DNA of 40,840 nucleotides from Clostridia bacterium (GCA_017464305.1 JAFUDS010000009.1:1-40840), one strand, 5' to 3'; shown: positions 23,768 through 31,946, counted from the first letter of the stretch. A program made the numbers and translations. The notes: generated by a model from the letters alone, not told the origin.

Positions 23768-25261
23768 ATGATGGAAATGAACAACCGGCCCATGCTGAAC
23801 CTGTACCCGGACAGCCTGGGGAGCCGGCTTTCGGAGGCGGTGGCCTTCCTGTCCCGGCCGGAGCTGAAGGACGCCTTCGGGTCGGTGTACGTGCTGCCCA
23901 GCCTGTATCATTCCGATCTGGACCGGGGATTTTGCGTCGTGGATTATGACCTGAACGAGGAGCTGGCTTCACCCCAGGATGTGGAGGATCTGAAGGCCCT
24001 GGGGCTGGATCTGAAGCTGGATTTCGTGCTGAACCACGCTTCCGTGCAGTCCCCGCAGTTTCAGGACCTGCTGCGGAAGGGGGAGGATTCCGAGTATCGG
24101 GATTTCTTCATCGACTGGAACCAGTTCTGGCAGGGGCGGGGCGAAATGATTCCGGAGGGGTATATTCAGCCGGAGGAGCAATATCTATCCCAGATGTTTT
24201 TTCGCAAGCCCGGGCTGCCCATCCTGATGGTGCGCTTTCCGGACGGGCGGGAGGTGCCTTACTGGAACACCTTCTACCAGAAGGTCTGGGAGGAGGCGGG
24301 AGAGCGCCGCTATTTGGGCCAGATGGATTTGAACATTCGGTCGGAAAAGGTGTGGGCCTTTTATGACCAGACCCTGGCGAAGCTGGCCTCCTATGGCGCG
24401 CGGATCATTCGCCTGGACGCCTTCGCCTACGCGCCGAAGGCGCCGGGGAAGCGGAATTTCATGAACGAGCCGGAAACCTGGGAAACCCTGGCCCGGGTCA
24501 GGAAGATGGCGGATGAATACGGGCTGCGGCTGCTGCCGGAGATTCACGCGGGATACGAGGAGCAGGTGTACCGGAAGATCGCGGATCAGGGATACATGAC
24601 CTACGATTTCTTCCTGCCGGGGCTGATCCTGGACGCCATTGAGAATCACACCGGGGCTTACCTGGCGGCCTGGGCCCGGGAACAGGAGGAGCAGGGCATC
24701 CGGACGGTCAATATGCTGGGCTGCCACGACGGCATTCCCCTGCTGGACCTGAAGGGGCTGCTGCCGGACGAGCGGATTCAGGGCTTGGTTGATTTGACGG
24801 TGGCTCGGGGCGGGTATGTGAAGAACCTGCACGGGGCCAAGAACATGTATTATCAGGTGAACGCCACCTATTTCAGCGCCCTGGGCGAGTCAGAGGAGAA
24901 GATGGAGCTGGCCCGGGCCATTCAGCTTTTCATGCCGGGGAAGCCCCAGGTTTGGTATCTGGACCTGCTGTGCGGGAAGAACGATTACGCCGCCATGGAG
25001 CGGGCCGGCGAGGGCGGACACAAGGAGATCAACCGGACGAACCTGAGCTTGGCGGAGGCGGAGGGGCGGCTGGAAAATCCCTGCGTGCGGAAACAGCTGG
25101 AGCTGCTGCGGCTGCGGAGCACCCATCCCGCCTTTGGCGCGGAAAGCCGCGTGAGGGCGGAGGCGGAGGGCTCGGAGCTACGCCTGGTCTGGGAGAATGG
25201 GCCCCATCGGGCGGAGCTCCAGGCTCATCTGGTTACGGGGAAATATGAAATCCTTGTTTGA
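23768..25261 (+). CDS. GH13 subfamily 18 glycoside phosphorylase (sucrose phosphorylase-like)
   Basis: A 497-residue enzyme of the sucrose-phosphorylase group, which cleaves an alpha-glucoside with phosphate to alpha-glucose 1-phosphate. Catalytic residues fit the family: nucleophile Asp217 in RLDAFAY, acid/base Glu258 in LLPEIH, and stabiliser Asp321 in GCHDGIP. The start SLGSRLSEAVAFL, GSVYVLPSLYHSDLDRGF and FVLNHASVQSPQF also belong to GH13_18. The family includes enzymes acting on sucrose, sucrose 6'-phosphate, glucosylglycerol and glucosylglycerate; the acceptor cannot be told here. The ATG at 23768 follows GGGGGTG by about five bases; an in-frame GTG at 23762 overlaps the kinase stop. 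It is probably cytoplasmic, as no signal peptide is seen. Confidence 0.85.
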   Translation: MMEMNNRPMLNLYPDSLGSRLSEAVAFLSRPELKDAFGSVYVLPSLYHSDLDRGFCVVDYDLNEELASPQDVEDLKALGLDLKLDFVLNHASVQSPQFQDLLRKGEDSEYRDFFIDWNQFWQGRGEMIPEGYIQPEEQYLSQMFFRKPGLPILMVRFPDGREVPYWNTFYQKVWEEAGERRYLGQMDLNIRSEKVWAFYDQTLAKLASYGARIIRLDAFAYAPKAPGKRNFMNEPETWETLARVRKMADEYGLRLLPEIHAGYEEQVYRKIADQGYMTYDFFLPGLILDAIENHTGAYLAAWAREQEEQGIRTVNMLGCHDGIPLLDLKGLLPDERIQGLVDLTVARGGYVKNLHGAKNMYYQVNATYFSALGESEEKMELARAIQLFMPGKPQVWYLDLLCGKNDYAAMERAGEGGHKEINRTNLSLAEAEGRLENPCVRKQLELLRLRSTHPAFGAESRVRAEAEGSELRLVWENGPHRAELQAHLVTGKYEILV

Positions 25262-25312
25262 GAAGAAATGGCAAGCATCTCTCATGCCCCGCTGAGTTAT
25301 GACATTTTCATT

Positions 25313-25343
25313 AAGCACCCCCCCGTCTCGCGGGGGGTGCTTT
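25313..25343 (+). terminator. Terminator after the GH13_18 gene
   Basis: AAGCACCCCCC (25313-25323) pairs with GGGGGGTGCTT (25332-25342). A strong stem with a short T end. Confidence 0.7.
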
Positions 25344-25377
25344 GATCATCAAAGCATTGATTTGCGGCCATTCCTTT

Positions 25378-25400
25378 GCTTTCCCCGCTTCGCGGGGAGC
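25378..25400. repeat. CCCCGC/GCGGGG palindrome
   Basis: Another member of the short intergenic palindrome family (GCTTTCCCCGC and GCGGGGAGC around TTC). It sits between the + strand terminator and the terminator of the minus-strand ATPase gene. Confidence 0.5.
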
Positions 25401-25425
25401 TTTGCCCATCGTTTGCTTATAAAGA

Positions 25426-25454
25426 AGAGTCGCTGGCGGAAGGCCGGCGGCTCT
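25426..25454 (-). terminator. Terminator of the DUF4143 ATPase gene
   Basis: AGAGTCGCTGG (25426-25436) pairs with CCGGCGGCTCT (25444-25454), with two G-T pairs. Read on the minus strand it ends in CTCTTCTTT, 40 bases after the ATPase stop. A 23-base core (25431-25453) recurs exactly at 27018-27040, just after the next minus-strand gene. Confidence 0.65.
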
Positions 25455-25494
25455 TTGGGGCCATATTGGGGGAGCATATTCGTATCTTCCTGCG

Positions 25495-26808
25495 CTATAG
25501 AAACATGATCATATAATGCGGAATGGTGATGATTCGATTTTCGGAGACGCCGATATTCGCTCTCGCGATTTTGTATGCCAATGGCAGATCGTCCCTGCTT
25601 TTCATTAACTGATTCAGCGAGGCCGAAACCGCGTTGCGGCTCTTAAACTCCAGGGGAATGACCTGACCGTTCTGCTGCATAAGGGCGTCAATGTCCTTTC
25701 TGCTGGATTCATCCCTGAAATAATGAAGCGTGTGGCCATTCTTATGCAGCTGATCCATCAAAGCGCATTCATATACGCCCCCAACGGTATGCCCTGTCAG
25801 CACATCTTCTACGATTTGCCGCTTTAGGTCAAAGTCCCGCATAGCCATCAGGAGGCTGAGATCCGAAGGATAGATGCGGAAATTATCCGCCAGTTCATAA
25901 TCGGACAGATCATAGAGGATTCGATTTACATTCCGCGCCTGATAAACCATATCCGCCTTCATCAACCACTCCAGGCTGGAGTAATATTTTTGCGCTCGGC
26001 CTCCCTGTTCGACTTCCTTATATTGGAACTTATGGTTCTCCTTCTCCAGCAGCTGACGGGAGAGGGACAGATAACATTTTTCCGCTTTGATTTTCTCCTC
26101 TGGGGAAGCATAATGGGCAATATCGTACAGGTATCCTTGAAGCAGATCCCGCTGAACGCGGTCTGCGGCCAGGAAGTCGCGGGATTGCTGATACTGAAAC
26201 ACGACCTCCGGCATTCCGCCCAGCGCCGTGTATACTCTGAACAGCCGCAGAAGCTCGCCATGGATGGCCTGGGGAACCGGAGTGCGGGTTTCAAAGCATT
26301 CGCGCAGCTTCTCGATCAGGGACGAATCAATCCCCTGGCTCCAGAGGAATTCCTCAAAGTCCAGGCCGGCCATGGACAAATGCTCCACGTACCCCACGGG
26401 ATAGGAGGAAGGGCGTTTGTAATCAATCCCCAGCAGAGAACCGGAGGCGATGACATCGAAGCGCTGATCCTGGGCCCAAAACTTGAGAGAGGTGATGGCT
26501 TCCGGGCATTCCTGAATCTCATCCAGAAATAGCAACGTGCGATCAGGCTCCAGGGGAACCTGGGGATATCTGAATCGAATCGCTGTCAGCAGCGATTTCA
26601 CATCCAGATCTCCGCTGAAAATCTCCATGGCGGAGGGCGTTTCCTTAAAATTGATTTCCAGCACCTGATCATAGGCGGCTGCCCCGAAGGAACGAATCGC
26701 GTAAGTTTTCCCTACCTGCCTGGCGCCCTGAAGGATCAGGGCCTTCTTTTGGTCCCGCGGCTTCTGTTTCCAAGCCTGTAGCTGAGAAAGTATCTTCCGT
26801 TGCAGCAT
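25495..26808 (-). CDS. AAA ATPase with DUF4143 (AAA_14 family)
   Basis: A 437-residue protein. The N-terminal AAA_14 domain has Walker A QGARQVGKT (~28-36) and Walker B LLFLDEIQE, then IASGSLLG as sensor. The C-terminal DUF4143 domain (~220-437) ends with the usual nuclease-like core: DALMQQNGQVIPLEFKS, an E-x-K in a D-x(n)-E-x-K arrangement. These proteins are frequent in gut anaerobes and often horizontally spread; their function is unproven, though defence or mobile-element roles are proposed. It is an isolated minus-strand gene that splits the carbohydrate locus, with its own terminator and an upstream array of TTTTCGAA palindromes (26835-26920), all consistent with a mobile cargo gene. 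The ATG lies nine bases after a GGAGGG on the minus strand. Confidence 0.85.
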   Translation of the reverse strand: MLQRKILSQLQAWKQKPRDQKKALILQGARQVGKTYAIRSFGAAAYDQVLEINFKETPSAMEIFSGDLDVKSLLTAIRFRYPQVPLEPDRTLLFLDEIQECPEAITSLKFWAQDQRFDVIASGSLLGIDYKRPSSYPVGYVEHLSMAGLDFEEFLWSQGIDSSLIEKLRECFETRTPVPQAIHGELLRLFRVYTALGGMPEVVFQYQQSRDFLAADRVQRDLLQGYLYDIAHYASPEEKIKAEKCYLSLSRQLLEKENHKFQYKEVEQGGRAQKYYSSLEWLMKADMVYQARNVNRILYDLSDYELADNFRIYPSDLSLLMAMRDFDLKRQIVEDVLTGHTVGGVYECALMDQLHKNGHTLHYFRDESSRKDIDALMQQNGQVIPLEFKSRNAVSASLNQLMKSRDDLPLAYKIARANIGVSENRIITIPHYMIMFL

Positions 26809-26834
26809 CCCTCATGGCCCTCCAATCTCCGCAT

Positions 26835-26920
26835 ATCACGATTTTCGAATTCGAAAATCGTGATACATCAACATTTTCGAATTCGAAAATGTACGTTCAT
26901 CAACATTTTCGAAAATATTG
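26835..26920. repeat. Three iterated TTTTCGAA palindromes upstream of the ATPase gene
   Basis: A perfect 30-bp palindrome (26835-26864, ATCACG arms around ATTTTCGAATTCGAAAAT), a perfect 22-bp one (26871-26892, same core), and an imperfect 20-bp one (26901-26920, CAACATTTTCGAAAATATTG) lie in a row. CATCAAC occurs before the second and third. They are 27-114 bases upstream of the ATPase ATG, in its promoter region on the minus strand. They could be operators of an autoregulated gene or hairpins in its leader. Confidence 0.75.
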
Positions 26921-27013
26921 TAATCTGGGAAGCTGTTTTTGTCAAACTGAAAGACGGCAGACATCTTTCATGCTTCGATGATTTGCGACTATTTTCTTTT
27001 GATTGGTTGAAAA

Positions 27014-27040
27014 GAGCCGCTGGCGGAAGGCCGGCGGCTC
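27014..27040 (-). terminator. Terminator of the alpha/beta hydrolase gene
   Basis: GAGCCGCTGG (27014-27023) pairs with CCGGCGGCTC (27031-27040). On the minus strand it is followed by TTTTC, 30 bases after the hydrolase stop. Near-identical to the terminator at 25426. Confidence 0.7.
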
Positions 27041-27070
27041 CTCTGGGCATATGGGAAACACATTCTTCAG

Positions 27071-27952
27071 CTATTTCTGTTGACGGGAGATAGCGCTGAA
27101 CTGTTTGACGATCCAATCATGGATGACCTGGCGAACCTCGGGGCTCCAGAAATTCCCTTCATGCTCCGCACCATCCACGTAATAAGCGGTTACATCACTA
27201 TTGATTTCTTTCATGCGGGAATAGAGTGCCTCTGTCTGCTGAAAGGGAACCACGGGATCCGCTGTGCCATGGAGTAGAAGAAAGGGTGGGTAGCTCTTTT
27301 GGGCCTGCACCTGATGTACTGGGCTGCACAGGCGCAGCATCGCCTCCCATTTTTCCTTTTCCGGCCCCAGGCAGGCCGTCAGGAAAGGTTCCATCTGGGG
27401 GAAGGTATCCGGATAATGGAAAAGGACAGGTAAATCCGTCGGTGGGAAACAGGCCGCCACCGCGTTTACCGCGTCTTCCTGGGCTTCGTATTCCTCCGTG
27501 CGGAAACGAGGATCATTACCCGTCAACCCCAGCAGACAAACGGTGTTGCCACCGGAGGAGGTTCCGAAGGCGATGATCCGGTCAGGATCGATGGCATAAT
27601 CCTTCGCGTGGGCTCGGAGAAAACGAATCGCGGTCTTGACATCTTGCAGAAAAGCGGGGAAGGGGAACCCCTCCTGGGTGCTGCGATGGCTGACCGTGGC
27701 GACGGCGATGCCTTCCTCTGCGAAATGGGAGAGCATGGGTATTTCATAGTTCAGATTCGGCGTCGTCCAGGCGCTGCCCTGGACGAATAGGATCAGTGGT
27801 GCGGCTTCGACCTGAGAGCGATCGTCTCGAGGGGCCCAGGGAAGAATGAGCGTAAGCTCCTGGCCGTTTGCGGAGTAGGGAATGTGCTGAATGAGTTCCG
27901 CTTGGCCCTGCAGAGAAGGATTCATGGGAAGATGCGTGATTTCCGGAATCAT
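27071..27952 (-). CDS. Alpha/beta hydrolase, esterase-like
   Basis: A 293-residue enzyme of the BD-FAE/acetylesterase-like alpha/beta hydrolase group. LFVQGSAWTTP provides the oxyanion region, with QG in place of the usual HGG. AFGTSSGGNT (~140) holds the nucleophile Ser, LLHGTADPVVPFQQT the Asp, and GAEHEGNF the His. No signal peptide, so it is cytoplasmic; removing acetyl or other acyl groups from imported sugars is a reasonable role. The start is the ATG at 27952 (MIPEITHLP), preceded by AAAGGAGCT; a longer frame from 27997 has no ribosome-binding site. It diverges from the GH-D glycosidase gene and shares the intergenic space holding AraC-type site 2, 39 bases upstream of its start. Confidence 0.8.
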   Translation of the reverse strand: MIPEITHLPMNPSLQGQAELIQHIPYSANGQELTLILPWAPRDDRSQVEAAPLILFVQGSAWTTPNLNYEIPMLSHFAEEGIAVATVSHRSTQEGFPFPAFLQDVKTAIRFLRAHAKDYAIDPDRIIAFGTSSGGNTVCLLGLTGNDPRFRTEEYEAQEDAVNAVAACFPPTDLPVLFHYPDTFPQMEPFLTACLGPEKEKWEAMLRLCSPVHQVQAQKSYPPFLLLHGTADPVVPFQQTEALYSRMKEINSDVTAYYVDGAEHEGNFWSPEVRQVIHDWIVKQFSAISRQQK

Positions 27953-27990
27953 GAATAGATAGCTCCTTTCTATGAAAAAGCATTGAAAAT

Positions 27991-28033
27991 AAGACATTTT
28001 TCCATATGCAACAAGAGGAAAAGCACATATAAT
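27991..28033 (+). promoter_or_regulatory. GH-D glycosidase promoter with AraC-type site 2
   Basis: AAGACATTTTTCCATA (27991-28006), identical to site 1, stands 21 bases before TATAAT (28028-28033). No good -35 hexamer is present. Because the intergenic region is divergent, the same site could also control the hydrolase on the minus strand. The leader from ~28040 to the start codon is about 135 bases and carries no recognised motif. Confidence 0.75.
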
Positions 28034-28175
28034 GTCCTTGAAAGAATACGAGGAAATGGCGGGCCTGTCAAGTGCGTTGTGAAGAGGCGGACGGAAAGGC
28101 GCTGATGACGTGCGATGAAAGGGACGCGCCCGTGATTTTCAAAAAAAGAGAATGAAAAAGGAGTGGGTGAAGACG

Positions 28176-30104
28176 ATGAATTATCGGTGGCAAGTGGAAA
28201 CTGGAGGATATTTTGTTCTTTATGAAAATGAACAGCCCATCCTCATGGGATCCGCTCGGGCGGAAGATTGCGCGCGGGAGGAGATCATCGATACCCGGAA
28301 AGCCCAGCTGGTGGGGCAGGAACAGACAGAGAACGGATGGATCCTGACCTATGAAAACGAAGCCGGGCTGGTTCTGCGGGAGTATTTAGAGGTAACCTCG
28401 GCAGGGGCCACCGCTCGGTGCGGGCTATCCAGGAAGGACAGCCTTCCCGTGACCACCCGAAACCTGATTCCCCTTTCCGCTCAGGCCAAGGGGGATGAGA
28501 CGCCCTATCTTTGGCGGGATCTGGAGGCAAGAATGCTGCAGGTTCCCTATGATAATGATATGTGGATGCGATACGAGGCGGTGGCGTTGCGGGCCGGGCG
28601 GAAAAGCAGCGATTTAACCGTGCTATTTCGGGAGGACACCAGAGAGGGAATTTTGCTGGGAGCGCTGGATTTTGATTTGTGGAAAAATGCGGTGGCCTGC
28701 CCCGGCATGGACGCCCGCATTTTGGAATGCCGTTGCGGTCAAGGGGCCAGCGACGAAGGAACCCATGATTTTGAACCCCATGGCGTTGTAACGGACAAAG
28801 AGGTCTTTTCCGCTCGATTCCTAATTCAGCATGGACTGGATTGGCGGGAACTGCTGGAAAAATACGGGGACGTATTACAAGCCCAGCGGCCGATCCGCGC
28901 CTGGACGCAGGGAGTGCCTTTCGGGTTTAATAGTTATGCAGGGCTGGCAGCCACGCTGAACGCGGAGAATTTCCGGGAAAGCGGTCGCTTCGTCCGGGAA
29001 GAGCTGGTGAAACGGGGATTTGAGAACCAGGGAGTAACCTACATCAACCTGGACGGAGGTTGGCAGCGAATTCCGGAGGAGGAGATGCTGGCGATTCGGG
29101 ATGATTTGCATGCGGCTGGTCAAGGGGCGGGCATTTATGACGCGCCCTTTGCCTGCTTCTATCCGGATCTGAACACGGAAATTCCCCTGATGCCGGGGCA
29201 TACCTTCGCGGAGATCGTGCTGCGGGATCGCAAGGGAAATCCCCTGCCCCGGGTGGACCGATCCGTACCCTACGACGTGACGCATCCCCTGTGGCGGGAA
29301 TGGACGGAGAAAAAGGCGCGGCGGTTCATTGGTTGGGGATATGATTATCTGAAGATCGACTTCTTAAGCCATGGGGGAATGGAAGGAGTCCATTGGGATC
29401 CGAGGATCCGTACGGGACGGGAAGCCCTGGCTGTGGGATACCAGGCGTTAGAGGAGCTTTACAGCGAGGAAAGGATGGGACGGCCCTTCTTCCTGAGTCT
29501 GTCCATCGCGCCGCTGCTGCCCTTCGGCACGGGGAACGCCCGTCGAATTTCCTGCGACGCCTTCGGCCTGTCGGAGGATGTGGAATATGTATTGAATGCC
29601 CAGACCTATTCCTGGTGGACCCATGGCCGGCTGTATCAGTTCAATGATCCGGACCATATCGTGCTGCAGCGCAGCTTCTGCATGCTGCGGGACGCCACGG
29701 AGGGAGAGGCCCGGGCTCGGTATACCAGCGCGGTGATTGCCGGGTCGGTCATGTTGCTGTCGGAGGACTATGCTCGGCCGGGAACCCGGGAGAGGACGAT
29801 TCGCATCGCCGGCAACTCAGAGGTAAACCGGATCGCCCGGGCTGGCCGCGCCTTCCGTCCTATCGATGCCGCGGGATCCAGCGCCTGCTCTTGCTTTGTG
29901 GATCGGCAAGGGGAGGAATGCATGGCAGCCCTATTTGCTTGGCGGGAAAAGCCAGAAACAGTTCAAGTGTCTCTCGCGGAGGCGGATCTCCTGCCAGGTG
30001 TGTATGAGGATTTGTGGACAGGCCGGAGAGTATATGCCAAGGAGGGGCAGCTTTCCTGGGACTTTGAAGGGACGGACGCGGCCTTGCTGCGGAGAATTGA
30101 ATAA
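28176..30104 (+). CDS. Clan GH-D glycosidase (alpha-galactosidase-like)
   Basis: A 642-residue glycosidase. The N-terminal half (~1-250) is a beta-sandwich of the kind found in GH36-type enzymes. The barrel begins near 250 (GVPFGFNSYAGL, TYINLDGGWQ). YLKIDFLSHGG contains the presumed nucleophile Asp (KxD motif), ARRISCDAFG the presumed acid/base Asp, and YQFNDPDHIVL the NDPD motif shared with GH27/GH36. An all-beta C-terminal domain ends the chain. Alpha-galactosidase activity is the usual function of such proteins, but the exact family and substrate are unproven. No signal peptide. The start is uncertain: AAGGAG at 28158 serves the ATG at 28176, while an in-frame ATG at 28152 precedes that site. 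It is driven by the promoter at 27991. Confidence 0.75.
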   Translation: MNYRWQVETGGYFVLYENEQPILMGSARAEDCAREEIIDTRKAQLVGQEQTENGWILTYENEAGLVLREYLEVTSAGATARCGLSRKDSLPVTTRNLIPLSAQAKGDETPYLWRDLEARMLQVPYDNDMWMRYEAVALRAGRKSSDLTVLFREDTREGILLGALDFDLWKNAVACPGMDARILECRCGQGASDEGTHDFEPHGVVTDKEVFSARFLIQHGLDWRELLEKYGDVLQAQRPIRAWTQGVPFGFNSYAGLAATLNAENFRESGRFVREELVKRGFENQGVTYINLDGGWQRIPEEEMLAIRDDLHAAGQGAGIYDAPFACFYPDLNTEIPLMPGHTFAEIVLRDRKGNPLPRVDRSVPYDVTHPLWREWTEKKARRFIGWGYDYLKIDFLSHGGMEGVHWDPRIRTGREALAVGYQALEELYSEERMGRPFFLSLSIAPLLPFGTGNARRISCDAFGLSEDVEYVLNAQTYSWWTHGRLYQFNDPDHIVLQRSFCMLRDATEGEARARYTSAVIAGSVMLLSEDYARPGTRERTIRIAGNSEVNRIARAGRAFRPIDAAGSSACSCFVDRQGEECMAALFAWREKPETVQVSLAEADLLPGVYEDLWTGRRVYAKEGQLSWDFEGTDAALLRRIE

Positions 30105-30224
30105 AATATGTCAAAATGAAGCGCGCCAAAGGAGAAAGGGACCTAAAATCGACCAATAAATGTTCAAAATGAAGATGAACACAGGTAAATTTGACAAAAA
30201 TAACGGGACGGAATTGTTTGATAA

Positions 30225-30288
30225 AAGACATAATTCCATAAACTTGTGCCATTATTCCATAGACGGAAGAAACATGTTTCCATAAAAT
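30225..30288 (+). promoter_or_regulatory. Sugar ABC promoter with three AraC-type sites
   Basis: The core CATNNTTCCATA occurs at 30229-30240 (site 3, with the full AAGACAT prefix from 30225), 30250-30261 (site 4) and 30273-30284 (site 5); the start-to-start steps are 21 and 23 bases. Site 4 is 21 bases before TAAAAT (30283-30288), the same spacing as at sites 1 and 2. Site 5 overlaps that -10 box. Sites 3 and 4 thus look like an activator pair two helical turns apart, and site 5 like a repressing or competing site. The leader to the ATG at 30340 is about 45 bases. Confidence 0.8.
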
Positions 30289-30339
30289 GATCACAAGAAA
30301 TTCAGCAGTTCGCTGAAAAAATGAAGGAGGATTTTCCTG

Positions 30340-31902
30340 ATGAAGAAACTGCTTGGCCTGGCGCTGGCGGTCGTGATGGTTCTTTCCATGATGCTGCCGG
30401 CCGCGTTCGCGGACGATGCCGTGACGATTTCCTTTTTCGACAAGAACTCGGGCGTGCGGACCTTTGATGATCCGGTGGCCAAAGAACTGGAAGCCCGTAC
30501 GGGCGTGAAGATCGACCTGATCAGCCCCTCTGGCAACCCGGCTGAGAAGCTGTCCCTGATGTTGGCGGGCCAGAATTATCCTGATATCGTGCTGATGGAT
30601 CGGTCTTCCGACATCGTGAACCAGTACATTGAAGCCGGCGCGCTGGTGAATCTGTCCGACTATCTGGATCAGATGCCCAATGTGGTGGCTATGTATGGCG
30701 ACACGCTGAACAAGACCCGTTACAGCGATGGCAACAACTACTATCTGTCCAACTGGTACGGTTACGATCCCGATCCTGTCAACGGCTTCATCTGCCGGTA
30801 TGACTACATGATCGAGCTGGTAGGCCAGGAGCGGGCTGACTCCGACGAACCTTTCACCTGGAGCGAGATGCTGGACATCCTGAAGCGCTTTAAGGAAGCT
30901 CATCCGGAAAGCACCAACGCGGTGGTTATGAGTGAGCCCAACAGTGGCGCTATCAACGGCACCTTTGCCGGCATCAACGGGATCTATCCCTTCTACGTCT
31001 CCGATGGCAAGCTGCAGATGAGCGTGCGGGATCCCGCCTTCATCGAGGCCATCCATCAGATGAACGAGCTGTATCGGGAAGGCATCCTGGATCCGGAATG
31101 GACCAGCAACTCCCAGGAACTGCGGAACCAGAAACTGTCCAACAACGGCGCCTTTGCCTATGTTGGCGCTTATTGGGACACCTGGACCCCCAGCGCGGCG
31201 CTGATGGGTTCCGAAAATGCGAACGCGGAATATCTGTCCTATAAGGTAATTCCGGATGGCGTCACCTCTGCTGATCTACCCCTGGCGGGCCGTAGCAGCC
31301 TGGGTTGGGACGCGATCGCCATCACCACCAATTGTAAGAACATCGACGCCGCCATCAAGTTTGTAGATTATTGTGCCAGCCAGGAAGGCCAGGATCTGCT
31401 GCTGTGGGGTATCGAAGGCCAGGATTGGGAATTTGTGGACGGCGTCCGTACCCCCATTGGCGACATTGTTGACCGCTATCTGGCGGATCCCTCCAACACA
31501 GTGGACCAGACTGGTATCACCAAGTGGACCTGGTTCGTCAAGAATGACGTGCATCCCGATGATGGTACCGCCTGCCGTATCTGGTTCAACACCAAGGATC
31601 GCAGCGCCACCTATGCCTATCAGAACCTGACCAATGGCTACTACGACAGCGCCGAGTTCGCCGCGTTGGAGCCGGCGGGCAGCACCATCGAAGCGCTGCA
31701 GTTCCAGGGCGTAGTCGATGTATTTGATCAGTATCATCCCCGGATGGTCAACGCGGCTACTGTGGAAGAATGCGACGCCCTGTATGCCGAAATGCTGAAC
31801 GCGCTGGAAAATGCCGGCGAGGAGAGCGTGGAAGCTTACATGAGCGAGCTGTATTTCGCCCGGCTGGATCTGTGGGGACTGCAGCCCGTGTCCAGCAAGT
31901 AA
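30340..31902 (+). CDS. Sugar ABC transporter solute-binding protein
   Basis: A 520-residue family-1 extracellular binding protein of the LplA/YtcQ size class, which captures oligosaccharides for the two permeases encoded next. A Sec signal peptide spans 1-24 (MKKLLGLALAVVMVLSMM, then AAFA cleavage). There is no lipobox cysteine, which is unusual for a Gram-positive binding protein. ISFFDKNSGVRTFDDPVAKE, YPDIVLMDRS and AIKFVDYCASQEGQDLL are typical of the fold. Codon use is more biased than in neighbouring genes, suggesting high expression. It is the first gene of the ABC operon, under the three-site promoter, and is separated from the permeases by a long hairpin that could let it be expressed at higher level. 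Confidence 0.88.
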   Translation: MKKLLGLALAVVMVLSMMLPAAFADDAVTISFFDKNSGVRTFDDPVAKELEARTGVKIDLISPSGNPAEKLSLMLAGQNYPDIVLMDRSSDIVNQYIEAGALVNLSDYLDQMPNVVAMYGDTLNKTRYSDGNNYYLSNWYGYDPDPVNGFICRYDYMIELVGQERADSDEPFTWSEMLDILKRFKEAHPESTNAVVMSEPNSGAINGTFAGINGIYPFYVSDGKLQMSVRDPAFIEAIHQMNELYREGILDPEWTSNSQELRNQKLSNNGAFAYVGAYWDTWTPSAALMGSENANAEYLSYKVIPDGVTSADLPLAGRSSLGWDAIAITTNCKNIDAAIKFVDYCASQEGQDLLLWGIEGQDWEFVDGVRTPIGDIVDRYLADPSNTVDQTGITKWTWFVKNDVHPDDGTACRIWFNTKDRSATYAYQNLTNGYYDSAEFAALEPAGSTIEALQFQGVVDVFDQYHPRMVNAATVEECDALYAEMLNALENAGEESVEAYMSELYFARLDLWGLQPVSSK

Positions 31903-31946
31903 GGAGCGCATCTTTTCCAGAGATGAAAAAGTGAATTGATTGTATC

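Noticed and set aside
26835-26920. CRISPR array
   Set aside because: The repeated units are themselves palindromic, differ in length, and are separated by only 6-8 bases, with no uniform spacers and no cas genes.
30191-30196. TTGACA upstream of the sugar ABC operon as a -35 box
   Set aside because: No -10 hexamer lies 16-19 bases downstream; the conserved 21-base arrangement with TAAAAT at 30283 is better supported.
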